NCBI GenBank assembly: GCA_018262505.1
Contig: JAGSYV010000030.1
Coordinates: 1-39,988 of the forward strand
Length of the DNA stretch: 39,988 nt
Direction of reading: 5' to 3'
Origin: Pseudomonadota bacterium
GTDB lineage: Bacteria; Pseudomonadota; Alphaproteobacteria; Rhizobiales; Pleomorphomonadaceae
Part shown: positions 25,672 through 33,275 of the stretch, one piece after another
Layout of the letters: each line of letters begins with the position of its first letter
How positions within the stretch are numbered: position 1 is the stretch's first letter
Translations under genes and position numbers: made by a program
The notes under the pieces: model-generated
What the model saw: only the letters and a program-made list of their open reading frames with translations
Databases searched by the model: none
Told to the model about the DNA's origin: nothing

Positions 25672-26066
25672 ATTGATTCATCTCCTGACCAGCAGGACCA
25701 GGGCTTGCCTCGAAAGGCGGCGCGTAAAGGTCAGGCGTCCGGTCTTCGACCGGAGTGGCTCGGAGATGAAAGGATGCGGCGCGGCGGCCGGGGTAGAAAC
25801 AGCGTGTTCAGCATTGGGGCTCGTCCTCAGGCACGAAAAGCGCTGGGCGAGCCGGGGGGACGGCTCACTCGTCGGCGCGATCCGCGCGGTTGCGACTAGG
25901 TCGACTGTGACTGTCCATGATCTTTCTGTTGGCTGGTGCGGCGGCGAGGGCCGCGCGCAGAACCCCAATCTTCCTGTCGGCTGTCATTGTCAAGCGGCTT
26001 GAGCACCGCGACGAGCGGGGGAGTTTTGCACGGATGGCATAGGTGCCGGGGTGGCCCGCCGGAGCG
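25672..26066 (-). other. 395-bp untranslated region before the ABC operon, with several hairpins
   Basis: No gene is supported. Read on the minus strand it shows several stems: GGCTCG/CGAGCC arms near 25826 and 25849, a GAGCCG/CGGCTC stem around 25855-25875, and the strong hairpin TCCGGTC-TTC-GACCGGA (25738-25754) near the start codon. A TTGACA (minus, about 26000-25995) could be a -35. A structured leader is possible, but it does not fit any riboswitch consensus I can recall. Confidence 0.35.
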
Positions 26067-26240
26067 TCAGCGCATCTCGAACAGTTCCTGGTGGAAATCG
26101 CCAGGTGGCAGGCCGCCGCCGACCAGGTCCCTGCGCAGGCTGGCGCCGAAGTCGGCTACCTCCTTGGCGATGAAGCCGACGCGGCGGGTGGCCGGGTTCC
26201 AGGCGGTGGAAAGGGTGAAGGGGCGGATATAGGCCCCCCT
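26067..26240 (-). pseudogene. Orphan C-terminal coding fragment
   Basis: A minus-strand frame with coding-like composition runs from about 26234 to a TGA at 26069-26067. It reads GAYIRPFTLSTAWNPATRR, then about 35 further residues to HQELFEMR. It has no start codon; upstream it runs into the 3' end of the LysR gene in a different frame. It looks like the tail of a lost gene. I do not recognise the family. Confidence 0.4.
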
Positions 26241-26259
26241 GCTTTGGGAGCAGAGAGCC

Positions 26260-27150
26260 TCACGCCAGCGCCTCCCTCGCCGCCGCCAGCACCTCTTGCG
26301 TCAGCTCCGGAAACTGGCCGGAGACGAGGCGGCTCACTTGCCAGTAGAGCGTCACGTCCAGCGTGGCGCCGGGCACCAGTTCCACCAGACGACCGGCGGC
26401 GAGGTGGCCCTCGACGAGGTGGATGGGGTTGAGGCCCCAGCCCATGCCGAGCAGGGCGGCGTCGACGAAGCCTTGCGTCGACGGCAGCCAGTGGGTGGGG
26501 CCGGGCTCCATGGCGCCCAGCGTCGTCCGCGCCCAATCCTGTTGCAGGCCGTCCTTCTGGTTGAAGGTGAGCGCCGGCGCCCGGGCAAGCGCCGCGGCGG
26601 TGACGCCCTCGGGAAAATGGCGGGCGACGAAATCCGGGCTGGCGGTGGCGTGGTAGCGCAGGCGGCCGAGCGGGTTGACCTTGCAGCCGGCCACCGGTTT
26701 GGCGAGCGAGGTGACGGCGGCCACCACATGGCCGCGCCGCAGCCAGCCGGCGGTGTGATCCTGATCGTCGATGGCGATCTTGAGCAACACCCTGGAGTCG
26801 CGGGTAAAGGCGGCGGCGGCCGGCATGAACCAGGTGCCGAGGCTGTCGGCGTTGACGGCGATATCGAGGGTGACAGGGCCGGACAGCGGATCGCCGAGGC
26901 CGGGCAGCCGCGCCATCAGGTCATTTTCCAGCATGCCGACCAGTTCGACGTGGCGGCACAGCCAGGCGCCCTTTTCGGTCGCGGTGCAGGGGTTGCCGCG
27001 CTCGATCAGTACCGCGCCCAGCCGCTCCTCCAGAAGGCGCACCCGCTGCGAAATGGCCGACGGCGTGACAGAGAGCGCCTTGGCGGCCTTCTCGAAGCTG
27101 CCGGTACGAACGATGGCGGCGACGGCCAGCGCGGCGGAATAGTCGATCAT
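26260..27150 (-). CDS. argP: ArgP/LysG-type LysR regulator
   Basis: 296 residues. An N-terminal LysR helix-turn-helix (about 3-60, GSFEKAAKALSVTPSAISQR) has the SAISQRVRLLEERLG segment and IERG typical of the ArgP/IciA/LysG branch, followed by a periplasmic-binding-protein-like effector domain. Members sense Lys, Arg or His and switch on a LysE/ArgO exporter. Such an exporter is at 28178, divergent from this strand, with one universal stress gene between. A dyad with T-N11-A symmetry lies before the exporter gene. Confidence 0.88.
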   Translation of the reverse strand: MIDYSAALAVAAIVRTGSFEKAAKALSVTPSAISQRVRLLEERLGAVLIERGNPCTATEKGAWLCRHVELVGMLENDLMARLPGLGDPLSGPVTLDIAVNADSLGTWFMPAAAAFTRDSRVLLKIAIDDQDHTAGWLRRGHVVAAVTSLAKPVAGCKVNPLGRLRYHATASPDFVARHFPEGVTAAALARAPALTFNQKDGLQQDWARTTLGAMEPGPTHWLPSTQGFVDAALLGMGWGLNPIHLVEGHLAAGRLVELVPGATLDVTLYWQVSRLVSGQFPELTQEVLAAAREALA

Positions 27151-27172
27151 CGGGGCGTCTCTTCGAGGCGGC

Positions 27173-28012
27173 TCAGCACATCATGAAAACGGGGATGCGG
27201 GCGGCGGCGAGCACGTCGCGGGTGACGCCGCCGAGGATCGCCTCCCACAGCGCGCCATGCTTGAACGCGCCGATCAGCAGGCTGTCGGCGCCGAGCCGGT
27301 CGGCGGAGGCGAGCAGTTGCTGGCCGACACTACCGGTCTCGCGCCTCAGCGAGACACAGTCGACGGAGATGCCGAGCCCGGCGAAGAAGGCGCGGGCGGA
27401 GGCCTGGTAAGGCGTGTCCTCCTGCTTCTCGATCGAGACCACCGTGACTTTCTCGGCCCTTTGCAGCCAGGGCAGCGCCTGATGGGCGGCCCGCTTCACC
27501 GTCTCGCCCGGCTTCCAGCCGACGACGATGTGGCGGCCGACGACGCGGTGCGGCCGTGGCCCTTCCTTGGGATCGGGCGGCGCCACCAGAAGCAGGCGTT
27601 TCGACCAGAACAGCGTGGCGTGGAAAGCGTCGCGGCCATCGAGACGCAGCGGGTTGCCCATGACGACGAGATCGGCCTCAGCGGTCTCGCTGGCAACGAG
27701 GTCGCCGACGTCGCCCTCATCGTACTTCCAGTTGATCGGGGCGGTGGCGTGGTCCGCCCTCCAGGCCTCGTAGGCGGCCTTGGTGCGGGCAAGGCGGGCG
27801 GCGACGGTGCCCTCGCGCAGCTCGCGCCATTGCTGGATGGCGATTTCCTCCGGCGGCACGAAGGCGAACTTCGGGTTGAAGCCGACATGCAGGGCGGAAA
27901 TCGTTGCCGAGAAGCCGGCGGCGGCGGCCAACGCGCAGTCGAGGCAGGCGGCCACCGTTTCCGGTTCGGGCAGCAGCGCGACGATGATTTTCGGTTGGGC
28001 TATGGCGTCCAT
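27173..28012 (-). CDS. Universal stress protein (UspA family)
   Basis: 279 residues, about twice a single Usp domain. The N-terminal half (MDAIAQPKIIVALLPEPETV) and the C-terminal half (HIVVGWKPGETVKRA, with GAFKHGALWEAILGGVTRDVL) each follow the Usp fold; the second keeps a glycine-rich nucleotide-binding-like turn near its end. Start ATG 28012 has GGAGGG upstream; ATG 28024 is in frame but has none. It is 22 bp upstream of the LysR gene on the same strand, so the two may be co-transcribed. The role is unknown. Confidence 0.8.
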   Translation of the reverse strand: MDAIAQPKIIVALLPEPETVAACLDCALAAAAGFSATISALHVGFNPKFAFVPPEEIAIQQWRELREGTVAARLARTKAAYEAWRADHATAPINWKYDEGDVGDLVASETAEADLVVMGNPLRLDGRDAFHATLFWSKRLLLVAPPDPKEGPRPHRVVGRHIVVGWKPGETVKRAAHQALPWLQRAEKVTVVSIEKQEDTPYQASARAFFAGLGISVDCVSLRRETGSVGQQLLASADRLGADSLLIGAFKHGALWEAILGGVTRDVLAAARIPVFMMC

Positions 28013-28088
28013 CGGGCCCTCCATCGGTCGAGACGTGGATCACAGCGCGCCGGCCGCTTCAGGCGAGGGCGGCGGATCCCGCGAACAA

Positions 28089-28134
28089 CATTAGACCTGC
28101 TAATGAGCGATTAGCAGGTTTAATTTGTCTAATG
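28089..28134. promoter_or_regulatory. Nested dyads between usp and lysE
   Basis: A perfect inner inverted repeat ACCTGCTAAT-GAGCG-ATTAGCAGGT (28095-28119) lies inside outer arms CATTAGAC (28089-28096) and GTCTAATG (28127-28134). The centre TAATGAGCGATTA has the T-N11-A form of a LysR-type box. This is a likely operator for the ArgP-type regulator. Confidence 0.6.
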
Positions 28135-28177
28135 AGGCTGGGCGGCCTAGTTCACCCTCGGTGATACGGGGGCGATT

Positions 28178-28789
28178 TTGGATTTTTCGGCTTATCTTTC
28201 CGGGCTCGGCATGGGGTTGAGCCTGATCGTCGCCATCGGCGCGCAGAACGCCTTCGTGCTGCGGCAGGGGCTCAAGGGCGACCATATCTTCGCGGTGTGC
28301 CTCGCCTGCGCGCTGTCGGACGTGGCGCTGATCATCCTCGGCGTCACCAGCTTTGGCCGCATCGCCGCCGTGCTGCCGTGGCTCGCCCCGGTGATGCGCT
28401 TCGGCGGCGCCGCCTTCCTCGCCTTCTATGGCGCCAAGAACCTGATGTCGGCGCTGCGCTCGCATGGCGCGCTCGACGTCGGCGGCGTGAGCGGCGCGAC
28501 GCCCTTGACGCCGACGCTGGTGGCCTGCCTTGCCATCACCTGGCTCAACCCGCATGTCTATCTCGACACCGTGGTGCTGCTCGGCACCATCTCCACCCAG
28601 TACCCGGGTGAGGAGGCGGCGTTCGCACTCGGCGCCATGACATCCTCCTTCGGCTTCTTCTTCTCGCTCGGCTATGGCGCGGCCAAGCTCAGGCCGATCT
28701 TCGCCCAGCCGACCGCCTGGCGCTTGCTTGAGGGGCTCATCGCGGTGATCATGGGAACGCTTGCCGGCAGTCTGGTGCTGGGCGGCTGA
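28178..28789 (+). CDS. LysE/ArgO-family amino acid exporter
   Basis: 203 residues with about six membrane segments and the LysE hallmarks IGAQNAFVLRQG (20-31) and ITWLNPHVYLDT. Members export L-lysine or L-arginine when cells are overloaded. The start appears to be TTG 28178, since the conserved N-terminus begins there and a G-rich box lies upstream; no ATG fits. Paired with an ArgP-type regulator 1 kb away and preceded by a matching operator dyad. It is followed by the PaiB-like gene after 13 bp. Confidence 0.9.
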   Translation: MDFSAYLSGLGMGLSLIVAIGAQNAFVLRQGLKGDHIFAVCLACALSDVALIILGVTSFGRIAAVLPWLAPVMRFGGAAFLAFYGAKNLMSALRSHGALDVGGVSGATPLTPTLVACLAITWLNPHVYLDTVVLLGTISTQYPGEEAAFALGAMTSSFGFFFSLGYGAAKLRPIFAQPTAWRLLEGLIAVIMGTLAGSLVLGG

Positions 28790-28802
28790 CCTTGGGGGTG
28801 TC

Positions 28803-29432
28803 GTGTATCTGCCGGAGCATTTCAACGAAGTCGACCCGGAGGCGGTGGCCTCGCTCATCGCCGCGGCGCCGCTCGCCGCCCTGGTGGCAGAGACGCGTGA
28901 AGGGCTGATCGCCAACCATATTCCGCTCATCACCACCAAGGATGGGGCGCTGGTGGGGCATGTGGCGCTCGCCAACGACATGCACCGGCTGATCGACGAC
29001 GGGCAGGAGGTGCTGGCGATCTTTCGCGGCGTCGACGGCTACATCACGCCCAATTCCTACCCGAGCAAGGCCGAGCACCATCGTGCCGTGCCGACCTGGA
29101 ACTATCAGGTGGCGCATGTCTACGGCGCCATCCATTTCCAGCACGACGAGCGCAGCAAGCGCGCCGCCCTGGGGCTCTTGACCCATGCGCAGGAGCGGCG
29201 GGTGAGCGGCGACAAGGCCTGGCGGATGAGCGACGCACCGGCCGACTACATCGCCGACATGCTCGCCAAGATCGTCGCCTTCCGGATCGTCGTGACAAGG
29301 ACGATCGCCAAATCCAAGCTCAGCCAGAACCGCGATGCGCGGGATTTCGACGGCGCCGTGGCGGCGCTGCGCGAGCGCGGCGAAAGCGCGCTGGCCGACG
29401 CAATGGAAGCGAGAAGGCCGAAGGGCGCGTAG
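28803..29432 (+). CDS. FMN-binding PaiB-family protein
   Basis: 209 residues. Begins MYLPEHF, the fixed opening of PaiB/YqfC-like FMN-binding proteins (split-barrel fold). The motifs ANHIPLI, GYITPNSYPSK, VPTWNYQVAHVYG and KLSQNR are all present. In Bacillus, PaiB was described as a negative regulator of sporulation and protease genes; enzyme-like roles have also been suggested. The start is GTG 28803, which gives the conserved N-terminus. It lies 13 bp after lysE and is probably co-transcribed. Confidence 0.9.
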   Translation: MYLPEHFNEVDPEAVASLIAAAPLAALVAETREGLIANHIPLITTKDGALVGHVALANDMHRLIDDGQEVLAIFRGVDGYITPNSYPSKAEHHRAVPTWNYQVAHVYGAIHFQHDERSKRAALGLLTHAQERRVSGDKAWRMSDAPADYIADMLAKIVAFRIVVTRTIAKSKLSQNRDARDFDGAVAALRERGESALADAMEARRPKGA

Positions 29433-29479
29433 GGGGCGGCTTGAAGGAGAGCCTTATAATCGCCCTTCGCCCCTTTCGG

Positions 29480-29652
29480 CCCGAGGTCCTCTGCCTGCGC
29501 AGAGGATGACAGTTTTATATATAGGTATCAAATACATAGCCTATTTCCGAGGGGGTATTGCTCCATGCCCCGCGGATAGCTGCGCGAACTACATAAGTAT
29601 TTGTTTTGTTATATAAAACTGTCCTGCGTGCAGGCGGAGGACTTCAGGCAGG
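29480..29652. repeat. Inverted pair of REP-like palindromes (BIME-like)
   Basis: A unit at 29480-29523 (hairpin TCCTCTGC-CTGC-GCAGAGGA followed by TGACAG and TTTTATATA) faces an inverted copy at 29610-29652 (ATATAAAACTGTC and onward). They close a stem-loop region of about 170 bp between paiB and the LysR gene. The same family occurs at 31648-31890. Confidence 0.7.
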
Positions 29653-29687
29653 ATAGGGTGGGACGAGGATATCGGGCGCTCCGCAGG

Positions 29688-30572
29688 TTAGGCTCCTCGC
29701 GCTTCGTCCGCCTCGTTCACATGCTCCACGAATCTTTTGAGCAGCGGATTGCTGTCGGCGGTGCGCCAGCAGAGGCCGATGGGCCAGGTCGACCCCTTGC
29801 CTGTGAGGCGCAGGTGCTGCGTGCTGACGCCCAGCGCCTCGACGCCCTGCCAGGGCAGCAAGGCCGCGCCGAGGCCGGCGGCCACCACGGCGTGGACGGT
29901 GAGGATGTCGTCGGCCTGCTGAACGATGCGTGGGGTGAAGCCGGCGCCCCGGCACCAGGTGGTGACCTGCGCGTCGAGGCCGGGGCCGCGCCGGGATGTG
30001 AGCGCCACGAAGCCGAGGGCGTTGAGGTCGTCGAGCCGATCTGGCGGCGGCAGGGCGATGCCGTGCGGGACGACAAGTGCCAGATGCTCGGTGAGGATGG
30101 GGCGAAAGGAGAGCTCGCCGCCCGGCTCCGGCGCCCGACAGAAGCCGACGTCGAGCCGGCCGGCCAGAAGGCGCTCGTGCTGCTCGCGCGAGGCCATGTC
30201 GTTGAGGGTGATTTCGCAATCGGGTACCGCCCGGCGGAAGCCGGCGATCAGCGCCGGCGCGGCGATCAAGGTGGAGATGCCGAAACCGATGTCGAGGCGG
30301 CCGGTGAGACCGGCGCTGGCGCGCTTCAGCCGCTGGTCGACCTCCTGGTTCAGCCTGAGAAGCGGCCGCGCCTCGGCCAGCAGCACCTCGCCGAGGGCGG
30401 TCGGCTTGGCGCCGTGCCGGCCGCGTTCGAACAGCACGCCGCCGACCGCGGCCTCCAGCGCCTGGATCTGCTTGGTCAGCGTCGACTGGGTGACGCAGAG
30501 CTTCACCGCCGCCTTGCCGTAATGGCCGGCGTCGACGAGTTCGGTGAAGGCGCGGAGGAGTTTCGGATCCAT
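29688..30572 (-). CDS. LysR-family transcriptional regulator
   Basis: 294 residues: an N-terminal helix-turn-helix (GHYGKAAVKLCVTQSTLTKQ, about 17-36) and a substrate-binding domain of usual size. It is transcribed away from the nitrilase-family gene at 30662 with 89 bp between them, so that gene is its likely target. The effector is unknown. Confidence 0.9.
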   Translation of the reverse strand: MDPKLLRAFTELVDAGHYGKAAVKLCVTQSTLTKQIQALEAAVGGVLFERGRHGAKPTALGEVLLAEARPLLRLNQEVDQRLKRASAGLTGRLDIGFGISTLIAAPALIAGFRRAVPDCEITLNDMASREQHERLLAGRLDVGFCRAPEPGGELSFRPILTEHLALVVPHGIALPPPDRLDDLNALGFVALTSRRGPGLDAQVTTWCRGAGFTPRIVQQADDILTVHAVVAAGLGAALLPWQGVEALGVSTQHLRLTGKGSTWPIGLCWRTADSNPLLKRFVEHVNEADEARGA

Positions 30573-30661
30573 TCTATGGCCGACTAATTTCAGGATAATT
30601 TGTCATTTTACAGATGGAAGGCAACGAGAGCAAGCTCTGGTCACTCAAGGAGGGACGCGCC

Positions 30662-31624
30662 ATGACGCTCAAGGTTTCCAGCGTGCAGTTCCAGCATAAG
30701 GCCGGCGACAAGGCCTATAATCTCCAGCGCATCGACGCCTTCACCGCAGAGGCGGTGGCCGCCGGCAGCCAACTCGTCGCCTTTCCGGAAATGTGCATCA
30801 GCGGTTATTGGCACGTGCCGAAGCTCGACGCGGCGGGCCTTCAGGCGCTGGCCGAACCGCTGGGCGGCGCGTCGATCGGCCATGTGGCGAGGCTGGCCCG
30901 CCGGCACGGCATCGCCATCGGCGCCGGCTTTCTCGAGCGCGGCGGCGACGGCAAGCTCTACAACGCCTATGCGGTCTGCCTGCCGGACGGCGCGGTGCAC
31001 TGTCACCGCAAGCTGCACGCCTTCGAGCACAAGCTGATTTCGAGCGGCGACCGCTACACGGTGTTCGACACGCCCTGGGGCATCCGCTGCGGCATCCTGA
31101 TCTGCTGGGACAACAACCTCGTCGAAAACGCCCGGGCGACGGCGCTCTTGGGTGCCGAACTGCTGATCGCGCCGCACCAGACCGGCGGCTGCAACTCGGT
31201 GAGCCCGTTTGGCATGAAGCACATTCCGCTGGAGAAATGGGCGCGCCGGCAGGAAGACCCCGCCGCCATCGCGGCGGAAATTCGTGGGCCCAACGGCCGC
31301 GAGTGGCTGATGCGCTGGCTGCCGGCCCGTGCCCATGACAACGGAATGTTCCTCGTGTTCAGCAACGGCATCGGTCCGGATGAGGATGAGGTGCGCACCG
31401 GCAACGCCATGATCCTCGACCCCTATGGCCGGATCATCGTCGAAACCTCGGAGGCGGCCGATGCCATGGTGAGCGCCGACCTCGATCTGTCGCTGCTCGA
31501 CAAGTGCACCGGCCAGCGCTGGCTCAGGGGCCGACGGCCGGAACTCTACGGCATCCTGACCGAGGCGCGGCCGGACAATCTCAAGCCGCTGGAAGCGCGG
31601 TTTTCGGAAAGCTCGACGCGGTGA
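30662..31624 (+). CDS. Nitrilase-superfamily carbon-nitrogen hydrolase
   Basis: 320 residues. The catalytic Glu43 is in AFPEM, the Lys in CHRKLHAFEHK and the Cys in ILICWDNN, the E-K-C triad of the superfamily. Members hydrolyse nitriles, amides or carbamoyl compounds. A long insertion after the Cys (about 190-235, KHIPLEKWARRQED) separates it from omega-amidase-type members. Start ATG 30662 has AAGGAGGGA upstream; the frame is open to 30614. Divergent from a LysR regulator. The substrate is unknown. Confidence 0.88.
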   Translation: MTLKVSSVQFQHKAGDKAYNLQRIDAFTAEAVAAGSQLVAFPEMCISGYWHVPKLDAAGLQALAEPLGGASIGHVARLARRHGIAIGAGFLERGGDGKLYNAYAVCLPDGAVHCHRKLHAFEHKLISSGDRYTVFDTPWGIRCGILICWDNNLVENARATALLGAELLIAPHQTGGCNSVSPFGMKHIPLEKWARRQEDPAAIAAEIRGPNGREWLMRWLPARAHDNGMFLVFSNGIGPDEDEVRTGNAMILDPYGRIIVETSEAADAMVSADLDLSLLDKCTGQRWLRGRRPELYGILTEARPDNLKPLEARFSESSTR

Positions 31625-31647
31625 GGGAGACCTATATCGGCGTGGCG

Positions 31648-31890
31648 CCTCATTCTGCCCGAGGTCCTCGCCTTCGCGAGGATGACAGGTAAATTATATA
31701 AAGGAAACAGGAGCGTAGCGGCTTATTGGCGCCCGTATCAAGCTGTCATCCTCGCGAAGGCGAGGACCTCAGGACGAGAAGTTGGTGAGGGGTGTATCAG
31801 GCTCCCGGCGTGGCTGGAGCGCGATATCGGCCGATCGCCTCATTCTGCCTGAGGTCCTCGCCTTCGCGAGGATGACAGGAGAATTATATG
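31648..31890. repeat. Three REP-like palindromes in alternating orientation
   Basis: Copies lie at 31648-31700 and 31838-31890 (direct) and at about 31742-31778 (inverted). The core hairpin is TCCTCGC-CTTC-GCGAGGA, preceded by GAGG and followed by TGACAG and an A/T-rich stretch. The direct copies share more than 30 bp with few changes. This is a REP cluster after the nitrilase gene, related to the pair at 29480-29652. Confidence 0.75.
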
Positions 31891-31950
31891 TGGGAACAAA
31901 GGGATAGGTTGGCGCACCGGTCCCTGGACTGTGTCGATGGGGCGTCCCCC

Positions 31951-32976
31951 TCAGGGCAGATTGTCCCTCAGGAAGATCTCGATGCGGACCGTTTCCTGGC
32001 CCTCGATCAGCGATGTGCCATCGATCAGCGAGCGCAGCACGCGGATGGCGCTGCGGATTTCGTGGCCGGCGTCCTGGTTGATGACGGCGTGGATGAGGCC
32101 GCTTTGCAGCGCGGCGCGCGTCACGTCGTAGAGTTCGTGGGCGATGACGATGGGGCGCGCCTCCGCCGGCAGGTCCGACAGCACGTCGAGAATGCCCTCA
32201 TGGCCGGCGCCGATGTTGTAGAGGCCGACGATGTCGCCCTCGCGTTTCAGGCACGCCCTGAGCGCCTCCCTTGTGGCGTCGCGCTCGTCACGGCCTTCCA
32301 GCGTCAGCGTCGCCTGAAGGTGCGGGAATTCGCTGCTGATCACCTGATCGAAGCCCATGCGGCGCTCGACGTGGTCGCGCACCAGCATCGAGCCGGCGAC
32401 CACGACGATCTTGCCCTGTTTGCCGCCGAGAAACTGGCCCATCAGGCTGGCGGCGGTGCGGCCGGCCGCCACGTTGTCGATGCCGACATAGCGATGGCGC
32501 GGAAAGCGCGGCGCATCGGACACCAGGGTGACCACGGGAATGTCGGCCGCGCTGAGGCGGCAGAGTTCCGCCCGCACCGCCGCCGACTCGGTGGCGACCA
32601 GCGCCACGCCGTCCACTCTCTCGGCATCGAGCTGGCGCAAGGCGCTGGCCAGCGCGTCGCCATCGAAGGGCGGCACGGTGCGGATGTCGATGTTGATGCG
32701 TTCGCCGGCCAGTCGCTGGCCCGCCTCGCGGGCTTCCGCCTCCAGGCGGTGCATGAAGTCGCTCGGCCCCTCGGGGATGACGAACACCAGCGTCGGGATG
32801 CGTTTGCGCGCCAATGCTGCCGCCGAGGCGTCGCGTACGAAGCCCAGCCGATCGACCGCCGCCTTCACCCGCTCGGCCGTCGCCGGCCGCACGCCGGGGC
32901 GTTCGTTGAGCACGCGATCCACCGTGGCAAGGCCAACGCCGGCTGCGCGGGCAACGTCGTGGATGGTTGGACGCAT
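31951..32976 (-). CDS. LacI-family transcriptional regulator
   Basis: 341 residues: LacI helix-turn-helix (PTIHDVARAAGVGLATVDRV, residues 3-22), hinge helix (SAAALARKR), then a ribose-binding-protein-like effector domain matching sugar sensors. The isomerase-fold gene upstream on the same strand and the repeated ACCGGAA sites around both genes suggest that it controls that gene and itself. The effector is probably a sugar or sugar derivative; this is inference. Confidence 0.9.
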   Translation of the reverse strand: MRPTIHDVARAAGVGLATVDRVLNERPGVRPATAERVKAAVDRLGFVRDASAAALARKRIPTLVFVIPEGPSDFMHRLEAEAREAGQRLAGERINIDIRTVPPFDGDALASALRQLDAERVDGVALVATESAAVRAELCRLSAADIPVVTLVSDAPRFPRHRYVGIDNVAAGRTAASLMGQFLGGKQGKIVVVAGSMLVRDHVERRMGFDQVISSEFPHLQATLTLEGRDERDATREALRACLKREGDIVGLYNIGAGHEGILDVLSDLPAEARPIVIAHELYDVTRAALQSGLIHAVINQDAGHEIRSAIRVLRSLIDGTSLIEGQETVRIEIFLRDNLP

Positions 32977-33275
32977 CGGACGGGGCGCTCCTCAATGAGC
33001 AATCGATCAAACCGGAAAATAAAATTCCACTTTTAGCCCGCCCGTTATCAACCGGAAGCGGGCAGGAGGTCCATCAAATCAAGGGGATGGCGTTTCCGGT
33101 GAAGCCACCGGAAACGCTTATTGCAGGTTACGCCGTTGAGCCTGAGTCAAAATTCGCTGGGGTGCGGCAGATAGCGACGAACGCGAGAACCGGAGCGGAG
33201 CGAACTTCTGTTCGTGAGCACCGGAAGCGCAGCGTTCTAAGCTAGCTGCCCGCCCCAGTAGAGTTTTGGCCAGGC
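32977..33275. promoter_or_regulatory. Intergenic region with repeated ACCGGAA sites and a long hairpin
   Basis: No gene is supported. ACCGGAA occurs at 33011-33017, 33051-33057, 33107-33113 and 33220-33226, and its complement at 33094-33100. Two of them build a perfect 12-bp stem, GCGTTTCCGGTG with loop AAGC (33090-33117). The region holds the lacI-type gene promoter and the 3' end of the isomerase transcript. The sites are candidate LacI operators; the hairpin could instead be a terminator. Confidence 0.5.

Noticed and set aside
22819-25899. A 1026-codon open frame on the plus strand across the ABC transporter genes
   Set aside because: It is antisense to two well-supported genes, and its translation is rich in Gly, His, Asp and Gln, typical of the complement of GC-rich coding sequence. 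No domain is visible.
25672-26066. A known metal or guanidine riboswitch before the ABC operon
   Set aside because: Stems are present, but I could not fit the conserved core of the yybP-ykoY, M-box or guanidine classes, so only a structured leader is noted.
31648-31890. Possible CRISPR array
   Set aside because: Only three units, in alternating orientation and with unequal spacing; the units are hairpins with a REP-like plan, and there are no cas genes.
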